Shown here one piece after another: positions 54,300-64,000 of a DNA stretch of 64,000 bases. Both the position numbers and the translations under genes were made by a program. Location: assembly GCA_963971225.1 (NCBI GenBank), contig OZ020270.1, positions 31,691,823 to 31,755,822 of the forward strand, given 5' to 3'. The notes beneath the pieces were generated by a model. That model did not search any database and was not told the origin of the DNA. It was given only the letters and a program-made list of their open reading frames with translations. The number at the start of each line of letters is the position of its first letter. Positions within the stretch are counted from its first letter, which is position 1. Source of the stretch: Melieria omissa (taxonomy: Eukaryota; Arthropoda; Insecta; Diptera; Ulidiidae).

Positions 54300-55703
54300 A
54301 TGGTTAAACTCGAGCTGCTGAAGGTAGACCAGCTGAAGAAGGAGCTGGCTGCCTGGAATTTGCCGACTGCTGGCGGAAAAGTGGAGTTGCAGCTGCGCTT
54401 GCGAGAGGCGTGTGAGTCACAAGGCATCGATTGGGCTGCACACGAGTTCGGAACGCAGGAACAAGAGGCGTCGGCCAAAGTGGAGGAATCGCCTGCGGGT
54501 GCTGCGTCGATCCAAAGTACGGCTGCACCGGCTGGACCATTACAAGCATTAGACATGAGCCAGCTAATGATTGCAATAAAAGGCATGTTCGAGACTTCCA
54601 ATTCTGAAAATCGTGAAATGTCGGCGCAGATGGCAGCGAAAATGGAGACGGCGACCCATGAAATATCGGCGCAAGTGTCAGAGCGAATGGAAGTCAAGCT
54701 TCAGGAAAATTCTGCGCGCTTAGAGCAGAAAGTGGAGGAAATCGCAGACAGGAGTAATGGGAAAGTCGAGCACCTGGAGACTCGAGTAGAGCACTTGGAT
54801 AAACGAGTCGACGACCTGGATGATTCCCTGAACAAACGTGTTGACGACCTGGATGATTCCCTGAACAAACGAGTTGATAGTCTGGAAGACTCGATGAACA
54901 GAAAAATGGACGAGCGGCTTAGGGAGGTACAGCCGCGAGAATGGTTGCCGCTGGTTCCGGAAAGTGTTGCCACCCGAGCAGAAGAAGATACATTCAAGCT
55001 GCAATTCGACCTCGCTGCTCTGGAAAATCAGTGGACCGATGTAAGGAAAGGTCGGAGATTGGCGCTGGCTCTTAAAGGTGCTGCGGCTGAGGAAATAAAA
55101 TCAGTTCTAGAATGTTTACCAAGTGAGTACGAGATCGTCAAAAGGGCGCTGGCAGCCAAATACAGCGACGAGCACAACAGAACGCTGTACTACTGTGAGC
55201 TAAAGAATCGCAGGCAAAGGGCAAACGAGGCGCTGCACACATATGCAGCAGACATTGAGCGGCTCGTGCAGCTGTGCTACCCGTCCTTCCGTGCTGATGA
55301 TCTCGAGAGGATGAAGATTGAGGCGTTTATTGAAGGTCTTCATGATCCGGAGACACGTCGCAGTGCGTTGATGATGGGCAAGCCGACATTTAGGGAGACG
55401 GTGACCAGCGCGATGACATACGAGGCGACATGGATTGGGAGCACTCGATATGCACCTGCAAGGATACGCCAGATCCAACCCGACAACGACATTGCGATCC
55501 AGGCCATAAGCTCTGAGCCACCGGGCAGGCCACGGGTGGCCTCCTCTAAAGTTGTTTGCTGGGTATGTGGCAAGCAGGGCAACATATCACGAGACTGCTG
55601 CCAACGAAAGGGCGTTCCCGTTCTCGATCGCAATCGCAATCGAGGGATACTGACAATCGATGCCCAGGGAACAAGCGCAGGGCTGAGGACGGCGAGTCGT
55701 TAA
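54300..55703 (+). pseudogene. gag: gypsy copy 3 gag, frameshifted near its end
   Basis: 467 open codons from ATG at 54300. SAP-like N-terminus, coiled coil with two tandem copies of DLDDSLNKRVD (54806-54880), capsid region, knuckle CWVCGKQGNISRDC at about residue 420 in which the conserved His is Asn. A 1-bp deletion just after the knuckle (CGAAAGGGCG for CGAAAGAGGCG in copy 2) shifts the C-terminus, so the natural gag end and -1 slip are bypassed. Compared with copy 2 a short segment before the capsid (around 54990) is also missing. Confidence 0.88.
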
Positions 55704-57310
55704 ACTAAAACGGGTCAGCCCAAAGGGGCGTGAGCTGATCCCCACAATCTGCCGCCCCACCGTCCTTGTCCCACAGCTGAAAGGACAGCCGAGCAGCTTG
55801 ACAATTGAAGGAAGGGTAGATGGGAAGTTGTTCGTGTTGACACTGGATACTGGAGCGTCATATTCGATCATAAAAATGAAGCTGCTGAAGAACTGGGAAC
55901 CACTGCATGGCATACAGCTGCGGACTGCGACTGGCGAGCGCGCGCCGGTAAGAGGGAAAGTTACAAAAACGATTGCTATCGGCACCAGCAGCCTGCAACA
56001 TGAGTTCATCGGTGCGGATATAATGGACGACGTGATTATCGGCGTGGATTTCATGATTAGGTACGGTTTTACGTTGGACCTGAAGGAATATGTGCTGAGA
56101 TATGCCAACGTTGAATTCCCGCTGCACACTGGCTATGAGCGAAGTGTGGCGGTAAGGAAGGTTGTATCGTGTCAACACAGGAGGATACCAGCGAATTCTG
56201 AGGCGATTGTGTGGGCAAAGGTGGATGAGGACGATGGGACGAGTCGGCTGTGGGTTGTAGAAGCACCGAAACAAGGACGTACATTAGTGGCACCTAAGAA
56301 TGGCAGAATACCAGTCAGAATACTGAACCCCCTGAATGCACCCAAATATGTCGGGAAAGATGAGGTAATTGGCGAGTGTAAGGAAGCTGTAGCAGTGGTC
56401 AATTGCGAGAGTAGCCCGCCTGGAAGTAATAAGAAGAGCGGTTTTAACATGGACGCCATACCGCACGAGAACCAGTGGAGCAGCGAGTTGACGGCCAAGC
56501 AGAAATAGAAGGTGAGGTCGTTCCTGCAGCACTATGGGTCAATATTTGCGGCAGAAGCAGGCGGAATAACAGCCATAGTGAAGCACAACATCGACACCGG
56601 AAGTGCAAAACCGATGCGCCAACCGCCAAGACGAGTTCCTCTGGCCAAGAGAGAAGAGGTCAAAAATTTGATCGAAAACATGCGGAAAGAAAAGGCCATA
56701 GAGCCTTCTTCGGACCCCTGGTGCTCGCCGGTCGTGATAGTCAAGAAAAAGGATGGCAGTACCAGGTTTTGCTATCGGAAGCTCAATGATGTGACCAAGA
56801 AGGACAGTTATCCACTACCTCGGATCGATGACACCCTGGACACACTGTACGCAGGCACGCAGTGGTTCTCCACGCTCGACTTACGGAGCGGCTATTGGCA
56901 GGTAGAGCTTGCAGACAAGGACAAGGAGAAAACGGCTTTCAGTGTTGGCGATGGTTTGTGGCAGTTCACCGTCATGCCGTTTGGACTCTGCAACGCACCA
57001 GCAACATTCGAGCGGCTAATGGAACGCGTGCTAAAAGGGCTGCATTGGCGAACGTGTCTGGTGTACCTCGACGACATAATCGTGATGGGTAAAAACTTCG
57101 ACGACCACCTGGGGAAGCTAAAGGAGGTATTCGAGCGGATACGAGTAACCGGGCTTACGCTCAACCCAAAGAAGTGCTCGCTGTTCCAAAAGGAGGTCAA
57201 GTATCTGGGTCATACGGTTTCTGCTCGCGGAGTACATACGAATGAAGGCAAAATCACGGCGGTGAAGGAGTGGCCCCGGCCACGCAATCTACACGAACTC
57301 CGCAGTTTCC
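55702..57310 (+). pseudogene. pol: gypsy copy 3 protease and reverse transcriptase
   Basis: Protease with LTLDTGASYSIIKM from about 55840. An in-frame TAG at 56506-56508 (Gln in copy 2) interrupts before RT. RT runs from 56512 with SPVVIVKKKDGSTRFC (two residues, VD, missing after it), QWFSTLDLRSGYWQV and the YLDD box (CLVYLDDIIVMG). It is cut at 57311 by an LTR-like insertion; the first ~55 codons after the cut are insert sequence. Confidence 0.88.
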
Positions 57311-57918
57311 TGTTTAGTGGTACTACCCAACCATCTATGCCGACCATAACATTGCATGTAGTGATACCACGCAATCACTCATGCCGACCAAGACACTTGC
57401 GCACACAAATTCGCTGGTGTCAAATGGCTGCACTTGAAGTCGCCGCGGTGCGCTATTGCGCAACCACTTGAGCGAGCGGGGTGACATATGATGCCACCTA
57501 CCGCAGTGCAATGCAGCGTGCATTATGCCGACCCTTTGGCGGCGTGGGAAACGATCGGAACATATCCGAGGCCGTTTAGCGCCGGCCACTGACCCAATTG
57601 CAAATGTGCTGACGCAGAAGAAGTGACCCAGGTCGATGAGTGGTCAAACGAAGAATATCGTGGAAAGGGAGGCGGAGCCCTGGAAATGCAGTAGAGTATA
57701 ACAGTTATAATTTTAGTATATAAGACCCAAATTTTCCCAAATAAACTCAACTTCTTGTTCGATATTCAAAGTGCCTGGTGGCATTGTTTTATTTGACTAG
57801 AAGTTCGCAAGATCGGCTTTTCGGAGCCACAAAATATTGGCGCGGCCCGCCGAATAAATATAGGCCAAAAACTTACATTTCAACATTACACGCACGTACA
57901 GAGACTTTGACCACCACA
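57311..57918 (+). mobile_element. Solo-LTR-like insertion in pol
   Basis: About 608 bp starting TGTTTAGTGGTACTACC and ending GACCACCACA, inserted in TTTCC|TGGGCC of the RT gene. The TSD is ambiguous (CC, or CCTG if the element starts at TTTAG). LTR features: TATATAAGACCC at 57718, CCAAATAAACTC polyadenylation signal at 57737, TG...CA ends. Near the start ATGCCGACCA occurs twice. No internal coding region, so a solo LTR (possibly BEL/Pao) is the best guess. Confidence 0.5.
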
Positions 57919-57939
57919 CCTGGGCCTGTGCACATACTA

Positions 57940-58335
57940 CCGCCGATTTGTTCCGGGATTCGCGAACATAGCCAGCAGCTTGCACAAACTGACGAAAAAG
58001 AGCCAAGCTTTCGAGTGGAACGAGGAGCAGGAACAGGCTTTTGCACGACTGAAGGAAAAACTGTGCAGTGCCCCAATTCTGGCCTTCCCCGTGCCTGGGG
58101 AGATGTTTGTGCTGGATACAGATGCAAGCGCGAATAGTACTGGCGGTGTGCTATCACAGATAATAGACGGCCAGGAACAAGTGATAGCGTACTACAGTAG
58201 GGTTCTATCGAAACCGAAACGCAACTACTGTGTGACACAGAGAGAACTGCTGGCAGTATTGGACTGCGTAAAACACTTCCACAAATATCTGTATGGACAA
58301 AGGTTTCGCCTGCGCACAGATCATGCGGGTTCCAG
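57940..58335 (+). pseudogene. pol: gypsy copy 3 RNaseH part
   Basis: Resumes after the insertion with the end of the RT connection (LHKLTKKSQAFEWNEEQEQA), then RNaseH: FVLDTDASANSTGGVLSQ, RNYCVTQRELLAVLDCVKHF and LRTDHA. It breaks off at TCATGC (58325), where a deletion of about 1.4 kb relative to copy 2 removes the RNaseH end and the integrase zinc finger and core. Confidence 0.88.
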
Positions 58336-58571
58336 GGTTCCAAGAAGGCGATCTGGTAATGCACTACAACCCGCAGTGAAGGAAAGGTTTGTCTCCGAAA
58401 CTTCAAGCGTCATGGGAAAGACCTTACGAAGTCGTGACTAGGATTAACGACGTGGTATACAGGATTCAACGTAGCAGCAATAAAGGCGCTAAGCTGAAGG
58501 TAGTCCATTTGGAGCGCCTGGCGCCTTATCACAGCGGAACCTCGGCACTTGTTCGGGACGAACAAGTCTAA
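58336..58571 (+). pseudogene. pol: gypsy copy 3 integrase C-terminus
   Basis: Picks up at the position of FQEGDLVMHYNPQ in the integrase C-terminal domain and continues (58389-58571) as KLQASWERPYEVVTRINDVV to HSGTSALVRDEQV and stop. A frameshift near 58380 separates the two parts. No catalytic residues remain. Confidence 0.85.
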
Positions 58572-58582
58572 GTGGTGGGCAG
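58572..58582 (+). promoter_or_regulatory. Polypurine tract
   Basis: GTGGTGGGCAG directly before the LTR start in copies 1 and 2. Here it is separated from the 3' LTR (59051) by the MITE at 58586-59045. Confidence 0.55.
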
Positions 58583-58585
58583 TGT

Positions 58586-59045
58586 CATGGCACAATAAAC
58601 AAGGTAGTGGCAGGAAGGAGCGAAAAAATTGACGTGTATTTTGTTAGTGTTTTTGTTCGGTTCATTGTCAAATCGGACGGACGGTTCTCTTGCCAACAGT
58701 ATTGCCAGCATCGAATAGACCACTTGGTCTATTCGAAAACGTAAAAATACATCAATTAACAGCAAAAGTACATAGCTTATTTGTTTTAATCTGTTGTTTT
58801 ACAATTAGGGGCAAAAGTGCTAAGTCCATAGTTCGCCGATTTTGCGTTAATTCATAAAAGTTGGAAAAATAATATTCTTTCGTTATTGCAAAAGTGCTTA
58901 AAATTCCACAGAAAAAGAGTTGACTGGCAATGCTGTTCGCCGAATGTAAACAAAACAGACAAAAATGTCTGACAACCTACCGAACTCTGACGAAAAAAAA
59001 AGAAAATTCGCTCCTTCCTGCCACTACCTTGTTTATTGTGCCATG
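58586..59045. mobile_element. MITE with 45-bp TIRs at the polypurine tract-LTR junction
   Basis: 460 bp, inverted ends CATGGCACAATAAACAAGGT continuing to about 45 bp, flanked by GGCAGTGT (58578-58585) and GGCTGTGT (59046-59053). An 8-bp TSD with one mismatch suggests hAT. The right TSD copy includes the first three bases of the LTR. No ORF. Confidence 0.8.
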
Positions 59046-59050
59046 GGCTG

Positions 59051-59534
59051 TGTAACGATAAGACAGTCTGTCGCTGTGCAAAGCAACCCTGTCGCTACGC
59101 GTCGTGCTATAATTCAATCTGGCAACGACGGCCGCGATAATAAGGGAAACTTTTAGGCCAACCTGGCAATGATGGAAACTCTTAGTCCAACCTGGCAATG
59201 ATGGCTACTTTTAGTCCAACCTGGCAATGATGGTCGCGATCATCATGGAACATTTAGTCCACTCCGGAATGTGCGAGAACGATCTGCGCGATGGCCGGAC
59301 AGGTATAAAAGGCAGCCGGGTGCGGAGCAGGGGGTCAGTCTGATTTTGACTAGTGAAGGTGCCACACGGAGTAATTAAGCAAATAATTAAGTGTAAAGAC
59401 AGTGAAGTGTAAAAGTGTGAAATAAAGTGATTGTTGGTTTTTATTGACTGCGTTTGGATAATTAAAGTTGTTTCATTTTCAAATTGCACAATCCAGTGAT
59501 ACGTATCAGCCCACTAGAACTAGTATTCGTAACA
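59051..59534 (+). repeat. 3' LTR of gypsy copy 3
   Basis: 484 bp, TGTAACGATAAG to CGTAACA. Differs from the 5' LTR by a few substitutions and small indels, for example an extra AATTAAGCAAATAATTAAG near 59380 and TTATTGACTGCG for TTACCAACCAAT near 59442. Same U3 repeats and TATA box. Confidence 0.95.
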
Positions 59535-59926
59535 GTATTTAATAGCTTTCGTGTCAAATAAATGCATTCGACTTTTGCGATAACACAAGTTTGTTATCGG
59601 CATTACCATTTAACCACATAATGTATGACATCTTTAGGAGCTCTGTCAGCTGTTTGACGTCGTTAAGCGAGAAACGCGAGAGAAAGTTGAAAATAGTTCA
59701 ACATTTGCCGCGTTTCGTGCGTACGCTTGAAACGCGCGACGATACGCTTGAAACGCGCTTTATGGAGTTTGACCATTATGGTCATCGTTTTCGCGTTTCC
59801 CGCGTTTCGAGAAAAAGTAGAATCAGTGTATTTGTATGAAGCAAACTCCATGACATGACGCCGATAACAAACTTGTGTTATCGCAAAAGTCGGATGCATT
59901 TATTTTACACGAAAGCTATTAAATAC
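59535..59926. mobile_element. MITE/foldback element with about 70-bp TIRs
   Basis: Inverted ends GTATTTAATAGCTTTCGTGT ... to CAAGTTTGTTATCGGC on the left (59535-59603), complement on the right (59858-59926), with two mismatches. The interior has repeated ACGCTTGAAACGCGC strings and AAAAGTAGAATCAGTGTATT. Gypsy copy 3 inserted at its left end; the TSD GTAT is its first four bases. Confidence 0.75.
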
Positions 59927-62354
59927 TGTTCACGTCGTTGCTTGCCGTCACCGCGCACCACCTACAATATAAAATAAATACAAATAAGCATGTTGTACAT
60001 GCATGATAAGTCGTACATATCCCCTCCAATCCCGTATACTTACCTTATTCCTATATACCTACCTTCTCCTTATATATTTACAATTTGTACGTTTCCGCTA
60101 TCCTCTTTATATACTTACCCTATATACCCACCCATGTACTGACCGACGGCATCCCTCGCTGTCCTAAACGGTGCTTGCGCGGCTGACGGCAAAATCACTT
60201 GTCATCAAAACTCCGACGAGGACACCACGCGACCCGCGATCTACTTTAACCGTAGCAACACCCTACAAACGCTTATCATCCGAACACTGTTTCTGCACTC
60301 ACTCGGTTGATAAAGCTAATTTGTTGGCTAAAATTTTCGCAGAGAATTCATCTCTGCCCCCCAGCGATCAACCACTACCCGTAGTCGAGAACGTATCTTG
60401 CTCTATGCCAGAAATTCATTTTCGGACACGGGTAGTTAAAAGAGTGCTTGCAAATCTCGATGTAAATAAGGCTTCAGGGCCGGACGGCATTCCAGCCCTT
60501 GTTTTGCAAAAGTGCGCTACTTCGCTGGCTTGTCCATTACGCAAACTTTTCAACATGTCATACACCACAAGTGTATTTCCGACATGCTGGAAGGTAGCAA
60601 ATGTTCAACCAGTTCCTAAAAAAGGCAAGACTACTGACCCTGCGAACTACCGACCTATAGCAATCTGTTCGGTGCTTTCCAAAGTAATGGAAAGCATTGT
60701 AAACTTCAACCTTGTGAAGTATCTGGAGCACAATAGACTGCTAAGTGACCGCCAATACGGCTTTCGAAGACAGTGATCGACGGGAGACCTTATGGCGGTC
60801 CTCACCGAGAAATGGAACTATAGTATTCTCAACCTCGGTGAAAGCAAAGTTGTTGCATTAGATATTTCCAAGGCCTTTGACCGAGTGTGGTATAAAGCAC
60901 TCGTGTCTAAATTGATTGCCTATGGCGTCGGTAGTATCTTCTCTCGTTGGATAACGAGCTTCCTCTATGATCGCTCTATTCGTGTTGTAATAGACGGCAT
61001 AGCCTCGGAAAAGCATTCCCTTAGCGCGGGAGTGCCGCAGGGTTCGGTCCTTTCTCCAACCCTTTTCCTTATCTTCATCAACGACCTATTGTCGTCGACG
61101 AAGAATCCCATCTACTCGTTTGCGGATGACAGCACTATTTGTCATTCATACTCCTTCACAAAACGCCCCAGCTCTGTAGAGATTGAGAGAGAACGGCGCC
61201 GTATGAATGACACACTTAATAGCGACCTACAAACAATCACCAAGTGGGGCAAGCGAACAGGGTCGATTTTAATCCTCGCAAGACCCAATGTTGCCTGTTA
61301 TCCCACAAGCGAGTGTCCCAACATTCCAATACATCCATGGTTATGGATGGTGTGAGTATTGCGGAATCGGCAGCTCTTGATGTTCTAGGCATGTCCATTA
61401 AGAACGACCTTCGTTGGAACGATCATATATTTGGCGTGTCGAAAGAAGCAGCCAAGTGCCTCGGCTTTTTAAAGCGGTGGAAAAAATATTTCACCCCGTC
61501 CGATCTCCGCATTATTTATACCACCTATATCCGACCTAAAATGGAGTTTAACTCGCACCTATGGGCAGGGGCTTCGAAAACCCATTTGGAGCTCCTGGAT
61601 CGGGTGCAAAACCGTGCGATCAAACTAATAGGGGACAGTAGGGCATCCAATTCTATTGACTCCTTGGAGCATCGTCGAAACGTGGCATGTGTTGTGTTAT
61701 TCTACCGATACTTTTTCGGTAATTGCTCAGTGGAGATGAGCAGCTTGATGCCATCACTCCGGGTATTCCCACGGGCAACCCGTTTGAACACTGGCGCCCA
61801 TGCATTCCACGTCGAAACGATGTTCCAGCGCACTACGCACTACAGAGAAAGTTCGTTCCTGGCCCGAACAGCGCGATTGTGGAATGGTCTCCCTGCAGAT
61901 GTTTTCCCCAGCACCTATGATCTTGATGGATTCAAGGCAAGAGTCCATAAATTCTTCACCCAACTTCCTATCTCCCAACCTATATATCCTTCCTGAACCA
62001 GCGCAATGCCTCGCATTTATAGGGGTCATCCCCTGCGCGTTGGCTCGTCTATAAAAAACAAAAAAAACACCGGCGTGAAGACAGCACGATCAACGATCAC
62101 CAACATTCAACACCACACAAATATACAACACACAAATCTCGAACCAAGCACAGTGTACATCTATCACAACATTTACATAAACAATCAAAACCACTAAACA
62201 TACATTGTACATACATTTACACTAATCAACATTGTATTTAAACATAAAGTTCTTAAAATCCACATTGAATTATAATAAAATTTTATAACTTTTAAACCAA
62301 TTCATTGCGTATATTGTTCAGTGCGCGATCGCCGACTCTTTCGTGATCCGAACA
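59927..62354 (+). repeat. Probable LTR (BEL/Pao-like) with a LINE inside
   Basis: Starts TGTTCACGTCGTTGC next to the MITE and ends GATCCGAACA directly before a primer-binding site, giving matching TGTTC/GAACA termini. Most of the interior (about 60135-62300) is LINE sequence. The LINE's TSD was not found, so the reading as one interrupted LTR is tentative. Confidence 0.4.
60171..61996 (+). pseudogene. Jockey/CR1-type LINE reverse transcriptase, truncated and broken
   Basis: RT blocks in order: NKASGPDGIPALVLQKCA, NYRPIAICSVLSKVMESI, QYGFRRQ then a TGA at 60774-60776 (probably Arg), VVALDISKAFDRVWYKAL, LSAGVPQGSVLSPTLFLIFI and the catalytic box SFADDSTI (Phe in place of Tyr). A frameshift at about 61255 leads to the C-terminal part (DVLGMSIKNDLRWNDHI, RLWNGLPADVFPSTYDLD) ending at 61996. 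The endonuclease and ORF1 are missing. The 3' UTR carries a hairpin around 62012-62045. Confidence 0.82.
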
Positions 62355-62355
62355 T

Positions 62356-62373
62356 TGGTCCTTCGAGCCGGAT
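62356..62373 (+). promoter_or_regulatory. Primer-binding site, tRNA-Tyr type
   Basis: TGGTCCTTCGAGCCGGAT is the complement of an insect tRNA-Tyr 3' end (ATCCGGCTCGAAGGA plus CCA). One base separates it from the LTR-like end at 62354. This marks the 5' start of an LTR retrotransposon on the plus strand. Confidence 0.7.
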
Positions 62374-63727
62374 AAAAACGAATCAGTGTAGTACAAAAAA
62401 CGCATAGAAGAAACAAGAAAGGAAAAGTATGAGGTAAAGTAAAACAAACAAAAATATACACATACTTACCAAACCTAAAAACAAAGCTAAAAGTGAGTTA
62501 AAGTGACAAGCAAGACATCTGAAAAATATAAGAAAGAAAGCAAAAATAAAAGCAATAAACCAAAAACCAAAGAATAAGTGAAAAGAAAGCTGCGAATAAA
62601 AAACCAAAAGCTACTTACCAAAGTGTTACCAAGTGAAAGTACCTGAAAAATTAAAGTTTATACAAAGTCCAACAAAATCTTAAAAACCCAAAGAAATCCA
62701 AATACTACTCACCCAAAGTGCAACAAGAAGAAGAAAGAAAAGTGAAAAGAAAAGTGAAGCCCTAACAACCTGTAAGGAAAACCAAAAGGGAAAAGAAGAA
62801 AAATCATTACAAGCCTGAAAAGAAAATCAAACAGAAAAGGTGGTGAAACAACATAAAGTGAAACTGTGGAAAAAATAAATAAAAAATCAAAACCAAACCC
62901 ATGTAAAGCAAATGCAAGTGAAGAGCTGCAAGTGCACACAGCAACAACAACAACAGCGAAGATCACCAGACCCAGCTGGTATATAAGCAGCACCAACAAC
63001 AACCACACAGCAAACGGCAGCTACGCCAGCGACGACAGCAGCAAGCAGTGGGGCAGCAGCATAGGCGACAGCAGCGAGCACTACGCGGGAGCACCACTAT
63101 ACATTGCCTACCCCCTAGGCAATTTCGTGAGTCGTTCCAGTTTTACATAACTTATATCAAAAAAAAAGGGCGGTTGGAAAAATTCCTTTGTCTCTGTATA
63201 TCATCTATATACAGAACCAACCGGTCCAACTTATACATCGGTCTTGCGGATGTACATAGCGCTTATGTACATAGGCAACCGGTGCTAGTGCTAGTGCCCT
63301 ACATTACATACAGTGGTACTATACATCCCATTTATAGTACCCTGCAGGAAAAACAAAGGCTGCTGGTGTACTTAGATCCCATAAGTACACTACGCAAATT
63401 TACTTCCAAATTCTTTGGAGGATTTTTATTTATAAATCACTAATAAAATAAATAAATATATATACAAATTTTTTCGTTGGTCTCCTTTTCGAATTTTGTC
63501 CGCAAATACCCATTGCTTTATTTGCTGTGGAATCCTACCACATATTGGGGTTTTTCGTGCTTTTTTCCCATTTTTGGAAATTTCTTTGTCTATCTTGTTG
63601 GATCGGTCAGCTTTCGTGTATCTCGTTCGGTAAATTTCGTTTCTCACGTTACCGACGTGTTTATCTTTCGTGGACTGTGATTTTAGATCAACTGTCGTTT
63701 ATTTTTTTTTCATAACAACAAAACGAC
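62374..63727 (+). other. Leader of the LTR element, non-coding
   Basis: A-rich purine tract to about 62930, then (CAR)n-type repeats (CAGCAACAACAACAACAGCG, 62935-63090), then AT-rich sequence with short inverted strings (TACATAGCGCTTATGTACAT, 63254-63273). Small ORFs here reflect the repeats. A long untranslated leader before gag is plausible. Confidence 0.4.
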
Positions 63728-64000
63728 ATGCCAGTAAACAGGTCGCCCGACAGATCCACCAGCAACAAAGCTGAGTCGGATCCCCTCTCGGTACAGTCAG
63801 AGCCGTCTGCGAAATTCGTTCGGACGCCTGACACCGAGACGGAGGGCCTTAGTTCCGACCTATTGGGTGCAATCCCCAAAAAACGCACCACCAGGGCACA
63901 AACAGTCGAGATTCGAAAATCTCAAAAGGAAGTGGCTCATGATCCCTCCATGAGTGCCTTCATTTTCGAAGCGGACAATCTAGTCCACTTCTGCACACAA
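63728..64000 (+). CDS. Partial ORF running off the window, possibly BEL/Pao gag
   Basis: Opens with ATG at 63728 (context CGACATGCC) and stays open for 91 codons to the last base. The product is Ser/Pro/Arg-rich (MPVNRSPDRSTSN ... AIPKKRTTRAQTVEIRKSQK) with no recognised domain yet. Its place downstream of a tRNA-Tyr primer site suggests the gag start of an LTR element. The window edge prevents confirmation. Confidence 0.5.
   Translation, partial: MPVNRSPDRSTSNKAESDPLSVQSEPSAKFVRTPDTETEGLSSDLLGAIPKKRTTRAQTVEIRKSQKEVAHDPSMSAFIFEADNLVHFCTQ

Larger units (their letters stand above)
53738..59534 (+). mobile_element. Ty3/gypsy LTR retrotransposon, copy 3, integrase deleted
   Basis: Two LTRs (53738-54208, 59051-59534), tRNA-Leu primer site, gag, PR-RT-RNaseH and a short integrase C-terminus, flanked by the TSD GTAT (53734-53737, 59535-59538). 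Carries two insertions: an LTR-like piece at 57311-57918 in pol and a MITE at 58586-59045 just before the 3' LTR. The LTRs are very similar with a few indels. No env. Confidence 0.93.

Noticed and set aside
62709..63008. Minus-strand ORF with strings of Val, Leu and Cys that looks like a membrane protein
   Set aside because: It is the antisense of an A-rich tract and (CAR)n repeats; composition alone gives the hydrophobic look.

Overview
The window is eukaryotic, AT-rich and built almost entirely of transposable elements. The mix fits an insect, most likely a fly: Ty3/gypsy and BEL/Pao-like LTR elements, RTE- and Jockey-like LINEs, mariner, Tc1, piggyBac, hAT, PIF/Harbinger and Helitron elements, tRNA-derived SINEs and many MITEs. 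PBS matches to insect-type tRNA-Leu and tRNA-Tyr agree. The species cannot be named from the sequence alone. I see no convincing host gene, no rRNA or functional tRNA gene, no CRISPR array and no bacterial-type operon.

Layout. 1-4026: a minus-strand gypsy copy whose gag is fused to integrase, carrying a SINE and a truncated LINE tail. 4027-10630: old LINE ORF1 pieces, a TTAA MITE and a deleted mariner. 10587-13385: a SINE holding a Harbinger-like MITE that holds a hAT transposon. 13478-14203: a second TTAA MITE. 14402-20249: a complete but mutated gypsy copy (minus) with matching LTRs and a 4-bp target duplication. 20253-21932: a non-autonomous Helitron. 22306-24330: a pogo-like MITE with two TTAA MITEs side by side in it. 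24516-25487: a deleted Tc1-like element. 27590-29730: a foldback element containing another TTAA MITE and a SINE. 29822-36331: nested hAT and pogo-like MITEs, a piggyBac-like non-autonomous element and a palindromic mariner. 37253-40262: a SINE split by a 2.76-kb piggyBac. 40266-41575: a Harbinger-like MITE and a mariner. 41901-49146: a PIF/Harbinger transposon with both its Myb-like and transposase genes, broken by three younger insertions. 49350-51992: a 5'-truncated RTE-like LINE with an uninterrupted RT ORF. 53738-59534: a third gypsy copy (plus) lacking most of integrase. 59927-64000: a probable BEL/Pao LTR with a LINE fragment inside, a tRNA-Tyr primer site, a leader, and an ORF that runs off the end.

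How the parts relate. Target-site duplications give a clear nesting order at many loci. Removing each insert together with one TSD copy rejoins the interrupted sequence, in frame for the Harbinger transposase and Myb genes. The three gypsy copies have complementary damage: copy 1 lost PR-RT-RNaseH, copy 3 lost the integrase core, copy 2 kept everything but has stops and frameshifts. None looks autonomous. The density and nesting on both strands resemble heterochromatin or a piRNA-type cluster, which is inference only.
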